DNA of 64,000 bases from Aquabacter sediminis (GCF_028863665.1 NZ_JARBFX010000005.1:124001-188000); one strand, 5' to 3'; shown: positions 47,927 through 57,796, numbered from the stretch's first letter. The notes: generated by a model not told the origin, from the letters alone. Numbers and translations: made by a program.

Positions 47927-50785
47927 CTAGGAAATGTGCCGCCGCGCCAGGTCCGTGAACAGTCCGTCCCGCTCCATGAGTTCCTCATAGGTACCTTCCT
48001 CCACCACCCGTCCGGCCTCCAGCACATAGATGCGGTCGGCGGCCATGATGGTGGACAGGCGGTGGGCCACCACAATGCGGGTCGCTTTCAGCTCCGACAG
48101 GCGGTCGGTGACGATCTGCTGGCTGCGATTGTCGAGGGCGCTGGTTGCCTCGTCGAACAGGAGCAGGTTCGGCCGGCGCACCACCGCCCGCGCGATCAGG
48201 AGGCGCTGACGTTGCCCGCCCGAGAGCAGCGCCCCGTTCTCGCCCGCAAAGGTGTGCATGCGCATGGGCATCTGGAGGATGTCCTCGTCGAGGCCCGCCA
48301 GATGGGCGGCGGCCCAGGCGTCGGCTTCCGTAAGCGGGGCTCCGCCCAGGATGTTGTCGAGGATGGAGCCGGTTGCGGCATGGCCATTCTGCAGCACCAC
48401 GCCCATCTGCCGGCGCACCGCCCGCATGTCGATGGAGGCGGCATCCTGATGATCGAAGAAGATGGCGCCGCTGGCCGGCTTGTCGAAACCCAGCAGCAGG
48501 CGCAGCACCGAGGACTTGCCGGCGCCCGAGGGACCCACAAGGGCGATGAACTCGCCGGGGCGGGCGCGCAGGCTCACCCCGTCCAGCACCAACGGCCCAT
48601 CCGCGTCGTAGCGGAAAGTCACGTTGTGGAACTCCACGTCGCCGCGCAGCACGCCGAACCCCGCGGGCCGGCCACCATCCTCCGGCGTGGTGCGCAGGAG
48701 CGGGGCCGCTCGCTCATAAAGGGTGCCAAGGGTCAGCAGGGCCGGCACCACGCCGGTCAGCGACAAGGCCGCCGAGAGGAATTGCCCGAAGGCCGCGTTG
48801 AAGGCGACGAACTGTGCGATGCCGATATTCACCAGACCGAAGCCCACGGCACCGATCAGCACGCCCGTTGAAAGGACGCCCAGCACCGCTCCCACCGTCT
48901 CAACAGCCACGGAGAGCCGGCGTTTGCGGAAGTCGAGGCCGCGACGCTCCAGGAACAGGCTCGCCCACCGGCCGAAGGCGCGGGATTCCGCGCCCGCCAC
49001 GCGAAGCTTGCCGATGGCGGTGAGGATCTGAAGGGACAGCGCCTGCAGCCGGCCGTCGGTCGCCAGCGCCTGACGGTTCATGGAGATCATCACGATGCTG
49101 GACCCAACGGTCACCGCCACCTGAAGCGCCACCAGGACCGCCGCGATGGCCGCCAGCTTCCAGCTGTAATAGATGAGAAGGCAGAGGCTGGTCACCGAGA
49201 ACACCGAGGACAACAGGGTGTTGAGCACCGTGCCGCCGATGGTGTCCCGCATTTGGTTGATTGCGGCCGCCCGCAGGGCCAGGTCGCCGGCGGTGTAGCC
49301 GCGGAAGAAGGTGGCGGGCAGGCGCAGGAGGCGGTCCCAGATCGCCCCCTCCAGGTCCACATTCACCAGCGTGGTCATGCGCAGCAGCAGGAAGCCCCGC
49401 ACCAGCTCGAAGACGGTCATGCCCACGCCGAGCGCGGCAAGGCCGCCGACCAATTGCAGCAATTGGGGGACGGAACTTGAGGGGATCACCGTGTCGAACA
49501 GGATCTCGGTGCCGATGGGGGTGACCAGTCCCAGAAGCCCGGCAAGAAGCGCGACCATCAGCACGGGGATGGCCAGAGGACCCGCCAGGGGCAGGGCGAA
49601 GCGCAGCATGGCCTTGCCGTCTACCGGGCCGTCGGGAAGCGGGCGCTGGATGGCGTAGGCGATCTCGGACAAATGCTCGCCGCGTCCCAGCCAGGGCTGG
49701 CCATCCGCCTCGCGAATATCATAGCCGCTGCGCCAGCCGGAGCGGGCCAGGGCGGCCAGCGGGCGCAAGCCGTCGCGGGTGAACAGGATCAGGCTCTGGC
49801 CGCCGCGTTGCCAGCCCTGGGTCAGCCGCAGGGGACGCACCCGCAGCCGGGTCGCCAGGGCAAGGGCGGCCAGCCGGTCCTCGGGCGCGGTGGCCTCCAC
49901 CGCCAGGGCGGAGGACAGGGCGTCTGCGGACACCTCGACGGCATTGGCTTGCGCCACCTGGAGGAACGCTTCCGTCAGCGCGTCTCCCTCGATCTCGGTG
50001 GCAGGGCGGCTTGTCCCGTCAAGTCCAGCGAACGGGCGCGTGGCGGCAGCACGATCCCGCGCCGGAGCGGTGCGCACCCTGTCCGCGGCGCGCCCGGCCT
50101 CCGCGGCCAGGCTGGCCGCCATGGCGCCCGCCACCCGCTCCAGATAGGCGCGGACGGCTTTCGGCAGGCGTCGCTCTCGCGCCAGCGTCGCGCTGTCCCG
50201 GCAAATCACGTCAGCGGGATCTTCCACCGCATGGGCGGAGCCCGGAGAGGCGGCAGACAGCGGCACGGGCGGCGCGCCGGCCTCAAGGGGATGGTCCGGA
50301 TCAAGGTCGGGCGAGAGGCGCCCCTGCAGGATCTCGATCCAGAGCAGCCCCCGATGGGGACGCACGGCCATCTCCGCCGGCAAGGATTCGGTCTCGACAG
50401 CGATGCCGGTGACCCGTCCGGCCTCCGGATGCGCAAAGGCGCGCGCCATGCGCTCGACAAACGATTCCAGGCGGGTGATGGCGTCCGGATCGCCCGCCTC
50501 CAGGCGTGCGCAGAAGGCGTCCATCTCCATGGGCCGCACGGCTGTTTCCGGTGCCAAGGCGAAGCCGGCGAGGGTGACGTCGGGATGTGGCGGCAGGGCG
50601 AACAGGATCTCTCCTGCCGGAAAGGTCTCCGCCAGCCGTCGGCTGCCGGCCCGGCCGGGTGCTGAGATATAGAGCCCGAGCGTGCCCTCGGTCACTTCAT
50701 AGGCGATCGTCCCGAGCGGCAGCGGATCATCGCCAAGGCGCACGGCGCCGGTGGCCTGGGAGGGGGAGGAAAGATCAGCCGGCAC
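47927..50785 (-). CDS. NHLM-type ABC transporter, permease/ATP-binding (TIGR03797-like)
   Basis: 952 residues. Residues 1-400 form a soluble region without a C39 peptidase; six membrane segments follow (about 410-700), then an ATPase with GPSGAGKSS, LSGGQRQR and LLFDEATSALD. The long N-terminal region and pairing with a C39 transporter match the second ABC protein of NHLM bacteriocin-export systems. It overlaps the upstream transporter gene by 11 bases. Confidence 0.88.
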   Translation of the reverse strand: MPADLSSPSQATGAVRLGDDPLPLGTIAYEVTEGTLGLYISAPGRAGSRRLAETFPAGEILFALPPHPDVTLAGFALAPETAVRPMEMDAFCARLEAGDPDAITRLESFVERMARAFAHPEAGRVTGIAVETESLPAEMAVRPHRGLLWIEILQGRLSPDLDPDHPLEAGAPPVPLSAASPGSAHAVEDPADVICRDSATLARERRLPKAVRAYLERVAGAMAASLAAEAGRAADRVRTAPARDRAAATRPFAGLDGTSRPATEIEGDALTEAFLQVAQANAVEVSADALSSALAVEATAPEDRLAALALATRLRVRPLRLTQGWQRGGQSLILFTRDGLRPLAALARSGWRSGYDIREADGQPWLGRGEHLSEIAYAIQRPLPDGPVDGKAMLRFALPLAGPLAIPVLMVALLAGLLGLVTPIGTEILFDTVIPSSSVPQLLQLVGGLAALGVGMTVFELVRGFLLLRMTTLVNVDLEGAIWDRLLRLPATFFRGYTAGDLALRAAAINQMRDTIGGTVLNTLLSSVFSVTSLCLLIYYSWKLAAIAAVLVALQVAVTVGSSIVMISMNRQALATDGRLQALSLQILTAIGKLRVAGAESRAFGRWASLFLERRGLDFRKRRLSVAVETVGAVLGVLSTGVLIGAVGFGLVNIGIAQFVAFNAAFGQFLSAALSLTGVVPALLTLGTLYERAAPLLRTTPEDGGRPAGFGVLRGDVEFHNVTFRYDADGPLVLDGVSLRARPGEFIALVGPSGAGKSSVLRLLLGFDKPASGAIFFDHQDAASIDMRAVRRQMGVVLQNGHAATGSILDNILGGAPLTEADAWAAAHLAGLDEDILQMPMRMHTFAGENGALLSGGQRQRLLIARAVVRRPNLLLFDEATSALDNRSQQIVTDRLSELKATRIVVAHRLSTIMAADRIYVLEAGRVVEEGTYEELMERDGLFTDLARRHIS

Positions 50786-52949
50786 GGATCAGCTCCGCAT
50801 AGGCGCCATCGGCCGCCCACAACTGGGCATGGGTGCCGCGCTCGATGACCTGTCCCTGGTCGAGGACCAGGATCTCGTCGCAGTCCCGGATGGCGCTCAG
50901 GCGGTGGGTGACCAGGATGAGCGAGCAACCGCGTCGGCGCAGGTTTTCCAGGATTCTGGCCTCGGTGCCGGCATCCAGCGCCGAGGTGGCCTCGTCGAAG
51001 ACGAGGAGGCTGGGCTGGCGGGTGAGCGCGCGGGCGATCTCCAGGCGCTGGGCCTGGCCGCCGGACCAGTTGGATGCGCCCTCGCGAACCGGCGCGTCAT
51101 AGCTGCCCGGTCGGGTGGCGATGACGTCGTGGATCTCTGCATCCTTGGCGGCGCGCACCATATCGGCCTCCGGGACAGTGGGGTCCCACAAGGTGAGGTT
51201 CTGGCGGACCGTGCCATCCATGAGGACGATGTTCTGGTCGACGAACCCCAGGGAGAAGGACAGCACTGCCGGATCGATGCGGCGCATGTCCGTTCCGTCG
51301 AAGCGAACGTCGCCGCCCCAGGGCTCGGCAAGGCCCACGATCATGCGCGCAAGGGTCGACTTGCCGCTGCCCGAGCGCCCGACCAGTGCCACCCGTCCGC
51401 CGGGCGGGATGGCGAGGTTGAAGTCGCGCACCAAGGGCGGGGTCAGCGGATTGTAGCCGAAGGAGAGGTCCTTCAGCTCCACGGCGCCCGAGAGGCGCCC
51501 CTGCGGCAGCTCCCGCGCGAAGGCGGCCGGGGGCGTGGTCCAACGCTCGTCCAAGGGGTAGCGCATCACGTCATTGATGCGCTCCAGATTGCCACGCAGC
51601 TCGCGCCGGGAAGAGGCGAGCCGCACCAGAGCGGAGACGTGGCCAGAAAAGATGGACAGGATGGTCTGGAAGGCGGCGAGGGTGCCCACCGTGATGATGC
51701 CGTCCATCACCTCCAGGCCGCCGACACCCAGGATCAGCGCCAGCGTCACGGCCCCAAGGATTCCAGGCACCATGCCCAGCACGAGGCTCGGCACCTGCAT
51801 GGCCTGCACCGCATTGAGGAGGCGCGTCTGGTGGCTGGCCCAGCGGGCAAAGAAGTCGTCCTCCGAGGCATTGGCCTTGAGCGTCTCAATGGATTGGATG
51901 CCGTTCACCACCACGGAGGACAGGGCCGCATCCTCCCGCAGCAGGCCGCGTACGGCATTCTCCTGCCAGCGGGCGACCATATGCGCGAACACCGCGTTCA
52001 GCGCCGAGACGGCGATGCCGATGGTGGCCAGGAGCGGATCATAGAGCGTCATCAGCCAGGCATAGAAGATGGCCGCGAGTCCCGAGACGAACAGGGTGGA
52101 AACCTGGCCGGAAATAAGGGTGCAGATCTGCTCGGCGGAATGCAGCCGCGCCGCGACGTCACCTGTGTAACGCTGGGCAAAGAAGCGGGGTGGCAGGCGC
52201 AGGATGTGCCATGTGAGGTCGGAACCCACGACCGTGCCGAGCTTCCATTGCAGACGGGCAAGGAAATAGCCTTCCAGCCAGCTCAGAATGGCCCGCAGCA
52301 CTGCGGCGAAGGCGAGGCCCAGCAGCAGGGGACGCAGCCAGTCCTTCAGATTGTTGAGCAGGATTTCGTCGACGAAGATCTTGGTGGCGGCCGGCACGAA
52401 GATGCCCGGCAGCAAAGCCGCGATGCCGGCAATGGCCAGGAAGGCGATGGCGCCCTTGGAATCCGACAGGAGATCGAGCACCGGACCCCACACGCGGGGC
52501 TTTTCGCCCCCCGGCTTGAAGTCGGGCCCCGGCTCCATCACCAGCGCGACACCCGTGAAACCGGCGTTGAACTCGTCATGGGAAACGGTGCGCGGGCCGC
52601 TGGCGGGGTCGTTCAGATAGACCTTGTTGCGGCCGATGCCTTCCAGCACGACGAAATGGTTGAATTCCCAGAACAGGATGATGGGGAGCGTCTTGCCTTG
52701 GAGGCCCGCGGGCTCCAGCCGCCAGCCCTGGGCCACCAGGCCATGTGCACGGGCGGCCTGCAGGAGGCTCTTGGCATTGCTGCCGTTGCGCGAGACGCCA
52801 CAGGCGACGCGCATGTCCTCCAGCGGCACCCAGCGCCCGTAATAGGCGAGCACCATGGCAAGGCAGGCCGCTCCGCACTCGACCGCCTCCATCTGGAGAA
52901 CGGTGGGGACCGACACCCGACGAGTCGGCTTGAAGCGCGTCTCGCTCAT
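50775..52949 (-). CDS. C39 peptidase-containing ABC transporter, NHLM type (TIGR03796-like)
   Basis: 724 residues. The N-terminal C39 protease has Q19, C25 (ECGAACLAM), H98 (NHFVVLEG) and D114 (NDPASG). Then six membrane helices and an ATPase with GRSGSGKST, WSGGQAQR (a variant of LSGGQ) and LLVFDEATSALD. It cuts the leader after Gly-Gly and exports the peptide. It overlaps the HlyD-like gene by 4 bases. Confidence 0.93.
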   Translation of the reverse strand: MSETRFKPTRRVSVPTVLQMEAVECGAACLAMVLAYYGRWVPLEDMRVACGVSRNGSNAKSLLQAARAHGLVAQGWRLEPAGLQGKTLPIILFWEFNHFVVLEGIGRNKVYLNDPASGPRTVSHDEFNAGFTGVALVMEPGPDFKPGGEKPRVWGPVLDLLSDSKGAIAFLAIAGIAALLPGIFVPAATKIFVDEILLNNLKDWLRPLLLGLAFAAVLRAILSWLEGYFLARLQWKLGTVVGSDLTWHILRLPPRFFAQRYTGDVAARLHSAEQICTLISGQVSTLFVSGLAAIFYAWLMTLYDPLLATIGIAVSALNAVFAHMVARWQENAVRGLLREDAALSSVVVNGIQSIETLKANASEDDFFARWASHQTRLLNAVQAMQVPSLVLGMVPGILGAVTLALILGVGGLEVMDGIITVGTLAAFQTILSIFSGHVSALVRLASSRRELRGNLERINDVMRYPLDERWTTPPAAFARELPQGRLSGAVELKDLSFGYNPLTPPLVRDFNLAIPPGGRVALVGRSGSGKSTLARMIVGLAEPWGGDVRFDGTDMRRIDPAVLSFSLGFVDQNIVLMDGTVRQNLTLWDPTVPEADMVRAAKDAEIHDVIATRPGSYDAPVREGASNWSGGQAQRLEIARALTRQPSLLVFDEATSALDAGTEARILENLRRRGCSLILVTHRLSAIRDCDEILVLDQGQVIERGTHAQLWAADGAYAELIRAG

Positions 52950-54217
52950 AGCCCGAGCCAGTGGCGGATGGCAGGGATCACAAGGGCGATGGGCCGCCCC
53001 GTGCGCACGGTGACCTGCCCATCCAGCAGCGTGCCGGAGGTGAGTTCCACCTCCTGGCCGCGCGAGGAGGTCCAGTCATAGCTGTCCGGCCCCTCGTCGC
53101 CCTTGTCGAGGAGGATCTCCACCTGGAGCGGTGGGCCCGCCTTGGTAAACTGGCGGGCCAGGTCGCGATTGCTCAGGCGCTCGGCGAGCGCCGTCTCCGT
53201 CTCCGGCACGGGATCCACTTTCACCACCCGGCCGAGAAGGGTGCCGAACTCTTCCTTCTTGGCGATGGTGGGAGAAAGCTGCACCTCCATGCCGGGCCGC
53301 ACCTGTTTGCCTTGTTCGGCGGGCACATAGAGCAGCGCTTCCAGGCGCTTGTTCCCCGTCTCGATGACCAGGATGCGCTGGCCGGCCGAGACTAAGGCGT
53401 GGCTTGTCACCTCGTCGAGGACCACTGTGCCGGTGACGCGGGAATAGATGGAGGTGGCGAGGTCCTGGGAGAGGGTCACCTGAGTGAGCTGGCCTTCGCT
53501 GTCGCGGATCTGGCGGTCGATGGCGTCCAGCTCCTGGGCATGCTGGGAGCGCAGGGTGATCATCTGGGCATCGATGGTGAGGATGTCGGCGCGGGCCCGC
53601 GAGATGGCTTCGCGCGCGGCGAACAGCCGCTCGCGCACCTCCAGCACCCGGTCGCTGGTCATGAGGCCCTTGGATTGCAGGCCCTCGCGCGCATCCAGCA
53701 TGGCCTGGAGCTCTTTCACGCGCGCCTCGCCCAGGCTGATGGCCTCGTTCAGCGCGTCGCGTCGGCGGGATGCGGCACGCTCCTCATTGGCGATGCGCTC
53801 GAAGAAGCGGGTGATGATCTCGTCGCGCTGACGCTTCAGCTGCACCAGCCTGCTGTCCGCGTCCGCGAGACGCTCCTGGCCTTCGGGAGAGGAAAGGCGT
53901 GCGATGAGCTGGCCCTGCTTCACGGCGTCGCCACGGTCGGAATAGCTCTCGAGCCATCCGGACTTGGGCGCATAGACTTGGACGAAGGAGCCGTTTTCGG
54001 GGACGAGCAGGCCGATCCCGCTCACAGTGACCCGATAGGTGCCGAAAATGGACCACAAGGTGCAGCCGGCAATGAGTGCGAGGGTGGTGCCCAGGGCAAC
54101 CCAGCCCAGCGGGGAGACCACGCGCAGGTTCTGACCGAGTCCGCTGGCGCCGGACAGGCTTTCCAATGCTTCTCGCCTGAATAGGTCCGACACGTCCGTC
54201 TCTCCCGGCAGCGCCAC
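52946..54217 (-). CDS. HlyD-family secretion protein, NHLM type
   Basis: 423 residues. One N-terminal membrane segment (about 55-75), a biotinyl-lipoyl-like hybrid motif, a long coiled coil (about 120-230) and a beta-barrel. It links the inner-membrane transporter with an outer-membrane channel, which is not encoded here. First gene of the export operon. Confidence 0.9.
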   Translation of the reverse strand: MALPGETDVSDLFRREALESLSGASGLGQNLRVVSPLGWVALGTTLALIAGCTLWSIFGTYRVTVSGIGLLVPENGSFVQVYAPKSGWLESYSDRGDAVKQGQLIARLSSPEGQERLADADSRLVQLKRQRDEIITRFFERIANEERAASRRRDALNEAISLGEARVKELQAMLDAREGLQSKGLMTSDRVLEVRERLFAAREAISRARADILTIDAQMITLRSQHAQELDAIDRQIRDSEGQLTQVTLSQDLATSIYSRVTGTVVLDEVTSHALVSAGQRILVIETGNKRLEALLYVPAEQGKQVRPGMEVQLSPTIAKKEEFGTLLGRVVKVDPVPETETALAERLSNRDLARQFTKAGPPLQVEILLDKGDEGPDSYDWTSSRGQEVELTSGTLLDGQVTVRTGRPIALVIPAIRHWLGL

Positions 54218-54534
54218 CGCAGCGGTGCCGGTTTAGCGCGAAAGGCAGAGGGTGGGAACCTGAAGAATACGTAACTTTGTCAACGAGCTAAAAGGTCACG
54301 CCCGTGCATAGCTTAGAGTTGGTTGCAACAGGTCTTTCGCCAGAGGTGATGAAAACTCCAGTCGCCATGTGCCTGCTTTAGGATCGCCCGAAAGGGCGGG
54401 GCCGTCTTCGCCACGCGTCAGCGGCATCACACTTGGATGGAGAGGCGAGAGGGTGCATTTTCCCGGTCGAACGGGATGCATTTTGCGCACGATCTGTATA
54501 CGCTCGCGCAGCAACTGACCGAAGACACAGCGCC
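54218..54534. other. intergenic region between export operon and dihydropyrimidinase
   Basis: 317 bases with no gene supported. It holds the divergent promoters of the export operon (minus) and of dihydropyrimidinase (plus), and the GTATAC box at 54496. Confidence 0.5.
54494..54503. promoter_or_regulatory. GTATAC box upstream of dihydropyrimidinase
   Basis: CTGTATACGC, GTATAC at 54496-54501, 34 bases before the ATG at 54535. Palindromic GTATAC cores are common in FCD-type GntR operators, and a GntR gene follows dihydropyrimidinase. A similar box is at 60828. Confidence 0.4.
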
Positions 54535-55962
54535 ATGGCCTCTTACGATATCATCATTTCCGGCGGAACCGTCGTGACGGCTTCCGATCGCACCGTCTGC
54601 GACGTGGCCATCAAGGACGGGCGCATCGTCGCCCTGGGAACCGGCCTCACCGGCGCGGACGAAGTGATCGACGCCACTGGCAAGCTTGTCCTGCCCGGCG
54701 GCGTGGATGCCCATGTGCACATCGCCCAACCCTCCGGCGAGGGCATCGTGATGGCGGATGATTTCGAGAGCGGCACACGCTCGGCAGCGCTGGGCGGCAC
54801 CACAACCCTCATGCCCTTCTGCCTGCAGGAAAAGGGGCAGAGCCTGCGCAAGGCCCTGACCGACTATCACGCCAAGGCCGAGGGCATGTGCCATGTGGAC
54901 GTGTCCTTCCACCTCATCATCTCCGACCCCACCGACCAGGTGCTGGGCCAGGAACTGCCGGCTCTGGTCGCGGACGGCTACACCTCCTTCAAGGTCTTCA
55001 TGACCTATGAGGGTCTCGCGCTGAACGACCGCGAGATCCTGGACGTCATGTCGGTCGCCCGCGATACCGGCGCGCTCGTAATGGTGCATGCGGAGAATTA
55101 CGACGCCATCCGCTATCTCACCGAAATGCTCGAAAAGCGCGGCCAGACGGCGCCCCGCTTCCATGCCACCTCGCGCCCCATCGCGGTGGAGCGGGAGGCG
55201 ACACATCGCGCCATCTCGCTGGCTGAACTTGTGGATGTGCCGGTGATGATCGTCCATGTCTCGAACCGCGAGGCGATGGAACAGATCCGGTGGGCACAGC
55301 AAAAGGGCCTGAGCGTGCTGGGGGAGACCTGCACCCAGTATCTGGTCCTGACCGAGAAGGACCTGGATGGCCTCGGCATGGAGGGGGCAAAGTATGTCTG
55401 CTCCCCGCCGCCGCGCGACACGGCCAGCCAGGAGGCCTGTTGGGAGGGCCTGCGAACCGGCGTCTTCACCGTCTTCTCGTCGGACCATTGCCCCTTCCGC
55501 TATGACGACCCGGAGGGCAAGCTGACCCCCAGGGGCCGCACCTCTTTCCGCTGGGTGCCGAACGGCATTCCCGGCGTGGGCGCCCGCCTGCCGGTGCTGT
55601 TCTCCGAGGGGGTGATGAAGGGGCGCATCGCGCTCGAGCAGTTCGTGGCGGTCACCGCCACCAACCCCGCCAAGACCTATGGCCTCTACCCCCGCAAGGG
55701 CACCATCGCGGTCGGGGCCGATGCCGACATCGCCATCTGGGATCCCACGGTCAAGCAGCGCCTGACCCATGACCTCATCCAGGATGGGGCGGACTATACC
55801 CCTTACGAGGGCATCGAGATCACGGGATGGCCAGTGCACACCCTGGTGCGCGGCAAGAGCGTGGCGCGGAATGGCGAGATGGTTGGCCCCAAGGGCCTGG
55901 GTCAGCACCTGTCGCGCGCCAAGTCGCCTTATGCGGCGGCGCGTGATCCCCTGCTGCCCTGA
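54535..55962 (+). CDS. hydA: dihydropyrimidinase
   Basis: 475 residues from the ATG at 54535. The amidohydrolase metal centre is complete: HVH (H60, H62), carboxylated Lys K153 in SFKVFMTY, His in VHAEN and VHVSN, and Asp in SSDHCPF. It opens dihydrouracil, dihydrothymine or hydantoins to N-carbamoyl amino acids, the second step of reductive pyrimidine breakdown. Product would be hydrolysed by the M20 enzyme at 42.7 kb. Confidence 0.95.
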   Translation: MASYDIIISGGTVVTASDRTVCDVAIKDGRIVALGTGLTGADEVIDATGKLVLPGGVDAHVHIAQPSGEGIVMADDFESGTRSAALGGTTTLMPFCLQEKGQSLRKALTDYHAKAEGMCHVDVSFHLIISDPTDQVLGQELPALVADGYTSFKVFMTYEGLALNDREILDVMSVARDTGALVMVHAENYDAIRYLTEMLEKRGQTAPRFHATSRPIAVEREATHRAISLAELVDVPVMIVHVSNREAMEQIRWAQQKGLSVLGETCTQYLVLTEKDLDGLGMEGAKYVCSPPPRDTASQEACWEGLRTGVFTVFSSDHCPFRYDDPEGKLTPRGRTSFRWVPNGIPGVGARLPVLFSEGVMKGRIALEQFVAVTATNPAKTYGLYPRKGTIAVGADADIAIWDPTVKQRLTHDLIQDGADYTPYEGIEITGWPVHTLVRGKSVARNGEMVGPKGLGQHLSRAKSPYAAARDPLLP

Positions 55963-55978
55963 GGTGGAGACCGGCCCA

Positions 55979-56656
55979 ATGAGCGACATCGACGGCGAGG
56001 ACGGGCCGGCCCGCGACAGCGGGCGCAGCAGCGGGATCAATCTTTCCAACCTTGCCTATAACGCGGTGTCGGAAATGATCCGCCATCGCCGCCTGCGCGG
56101 CGGTGAGATCATCGTGGAACAGCGCCTCGCCGAGACGCTGGGGATTTCCCGCACGCCGCTGCGGGAGGCTCTCCAGCGCCTGGAGGGCGAAGGGCTGGTG
56201 GTGAAGGGAACGGGGCGTTCGTTCCTGGTGCGCCATGTGGACCTGAAGGAATATCTGCAGAGCCTGCGGGTGCGGGAAATCCTGGAGCCCGAGGCGGCGG
56301 CCCTGGCCGCCGGCCGCATTCCGCCCGCCGAGATGGCGAGCGTGCGGGCCGAGATCAACGCGCTGCGCACCGCCGTGCCCTACCACACCGACGCGCACTG
56401 GCGCTCAGACGACAATCTGCACGAACTCTATGCGCGCAATTGCGGCAATCAGGTCCTGGCGGGCATGATCCGCATGCTGCGCGTCACCACGCGCCTGTTC
56501 GAGATTTCAAATCTCGCCGACCGGCTGGAGGCCGATTCGGCAGAGCACCTCCAGATCGTCGAGGCGCTCGGGCAGGAGGACTCCAAGGCGGCGCGCCGGG
56601 CGGTGACTCATCATCTGCGCAGCCTCAACAAGCACACCATCGACACCGTTAGATGA
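55979..56656 (+). CDS. GntR-family (FCD) transcriptional regulator
   Basis: 225 residues from the ATG at 55979 (AGGTGGAG upstream). Winged HTH in residues 20-90 (AETLGISRTPLREALQRLEGEGLVV) and a C-terminal FCD helical domain with metal-binding-like His residues. Directly after dihydropyrimidinase, so probably regulates it. Confidence 0.92.
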   Translation: MSDIDGEDGPARDSGRSSGINLSNLAYNAVSEMIRHRRLRGGEIIVEQRLAETLGISRTPLREALQRLEGEGLVVKGTGRSFLVRHVDLKEYLQSLRVREILEPEAAALAAGRIPPAEMASVRAEINALRTAVPYHTDAHWRSDDNLHELYARNCGNQVLAGMIRMLRVTTRLFEISNLADRLEADSAEHLQIVEALGQEDSKAARRAVTHHLRSLNKHTIDTVR

Positions 56657-56917
56657 TCCCGCCGGACTGCCCAAATCCGTGAGGAAAGCAAAGGACATGG
56701 GCGTTTGCGGCGGGAGCCACTTCAGCAGCCGGACCGATTAAATTTGACTTCCGCTGCCATAGCGGCCATCATGCACCCGTCGATAAACGGTCAGACGACT
56801 TGGCTTTGTGCCCGAAAAAGTGGCGCGTCGCTGACGATATCCCTCCGAAAAACATCTTTCGACGGTGCCGTCTAATCCACGGTGCGATATTCTATTTCTA
56901 TCTGGAAAGGGTTTCCC

Positions 56918-57130
56918 ATGACTACGGGAACCGTCAAGTGGTTCAACCCCGAGAAGGGTTTCGGTTTCATTGCCCCCGATGATGGCGGCGCCGATGCCTT
57001 CGTCCATGTGAGCGCGGTCGAGCGCGCCGGGCTGCCGTCCCTGCGTGAAGGTCAGAAGGTCAATTATGACCTCGTGGCCGACAAGCGCAGTGGCAAGAGC
57101 TCTGCTGCCAATCTCTCGCTCGCCGACTGA
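56918..57130 (+). CDS. cold-shock protein, CspA family
   Basis: 70 residues. One cold-shock domain with RNP1 KGFGFI and RNP2 DAFVHV. It binds single-stranded RNA/DNA and melts secondary structure. A strong hairpin terminator follows at 57137. The ATG at 56918 (MTTGTVKWF) is the family's standard start. Confidence 0.96.
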   Translation: MTTGTVKWFNPEKGFGFIAPDDGGADAFVHVSAVERAGLPSLREGQKVNYDLVADKRSGKSSAANLSLAD

Positions 57131-57136
57131 GGGGCC

Positions 57137-57160
57137 GTCCGGTCGGTGTGCCGACCGGAC
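57137..57160 (+). terminator. hairpin terminator of the cold-shock gene
   Basis: 10-base perfect stem GTCCGGTCGG/CCGACCGGAC with a TGTG loop, 7 bases after the stop codon; followed by a weak T-run (CTTGGGTTTCT). Confidence 0.75.
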
Positions 57161-57323
57161 CTTGGGTTTCTGTCTTAGCCTTGGAGGCTGATCGGCCGGC
57201 CGGTTCCAAACCGCGCCAGCCTGGCCTCCAGCCGATGCCGGGCCTCACTGCCCGGCAGCTTCACAGCGCTTCTCACCGATCACGGATGTAATGACGGCGA
57301 AAATAGCGTAGTGAACCGGACAG

Positions 57324-57357
57324 AAAGCCCCGCTCCCTGGTGGATGCGGGGCTTTTC
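57324..57357 (+). terminator. strong intrinsic terminator or attenuator before rpsU
   Basis: AAAGCCCCGC pairs with GCGGGGCTTT around a 12-base loop and is followed by TTTTCTTT. It lies 71 bases upstream of the rpsU start codon, so it either ends the upstream transcript or attenuates rpsU. Confidence 0.8.
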
Positions 57358-57427
57358 TTTGAAGCCGGGGGCCGATCCTGAACGGCCACACCCGAACGGC
57401 ACCATGCCGGAAAGAGGTCATCTGCTT

Positions 57428-57718
57428 ATGCAAGTTCTGGTTCGAGACAACAACATCGACCAAGCCCTGCGCGTGCTGAAGAAGAAGATGCAGCGCGAAG
57501 GCATTTTCCGTGAGATGAAGCAGCGCAAGGCTTATGAGAAGCCGTCCGAGCGCCGTGCCCGCGAGGGTGCCGAGGCTGTGCGCCGGGCCCGAAAGGCTGC
57601 CCGCAAGGCCGCCCAGCGCGAAGGTCTGCTGCCCAAGCCCCGTGCCAAGCCCCGCACCGTCGGCGGCCGTCCCGGCGCGCCGCGTCCTGCGGCTGCGGAA
57701 GGCGCTGCCAAGGTCTGA
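57428..57718 (+). CDS. rpsU: 30S ribosomal protein S21
   Basis: 96 residues from the ATG at 57428: [27 protein letters not shown] with the S21 core and a long basic Ala/Arg/Pro tail typical of alphaproteobacteria. Helps 16S 3'-end base pairing with mRNA leaders. Confidence 0.96.
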   Translation: MQVLVRDNNIDQALRVLKKKMQREGIFREMKQRKAYEKPSERRAREGAEAVRRARKAARKAAQREGLLPKPRAKPRTVGGRPGAPRPAAAEGAAKV

Positions 57719-57745
57719 TCGACCACAGGCCTGTTCAAAGGATGC

Positions 57746-57777
57746 GCGCGGCACCATTCGGTTGCCGCGCTTTTTTT
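57746..57777 (+). terminator. intrinsic terminator after rpsU
   Basis: GCGCGGCA/TGCCGCGC stem, 9-base loop, then TTTTTTT. It lies between rpsU and the convergent ABC ATPase gene. Confidence 0.88.
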
Positions 57778-57796
57778 GTTGCGCGCGATGCGGCGC

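Noticed and set aside
50751-53081. 776-residue plus-strand open frame
   Set aside because: Antisense to the two ABC exporter genes; no domains.
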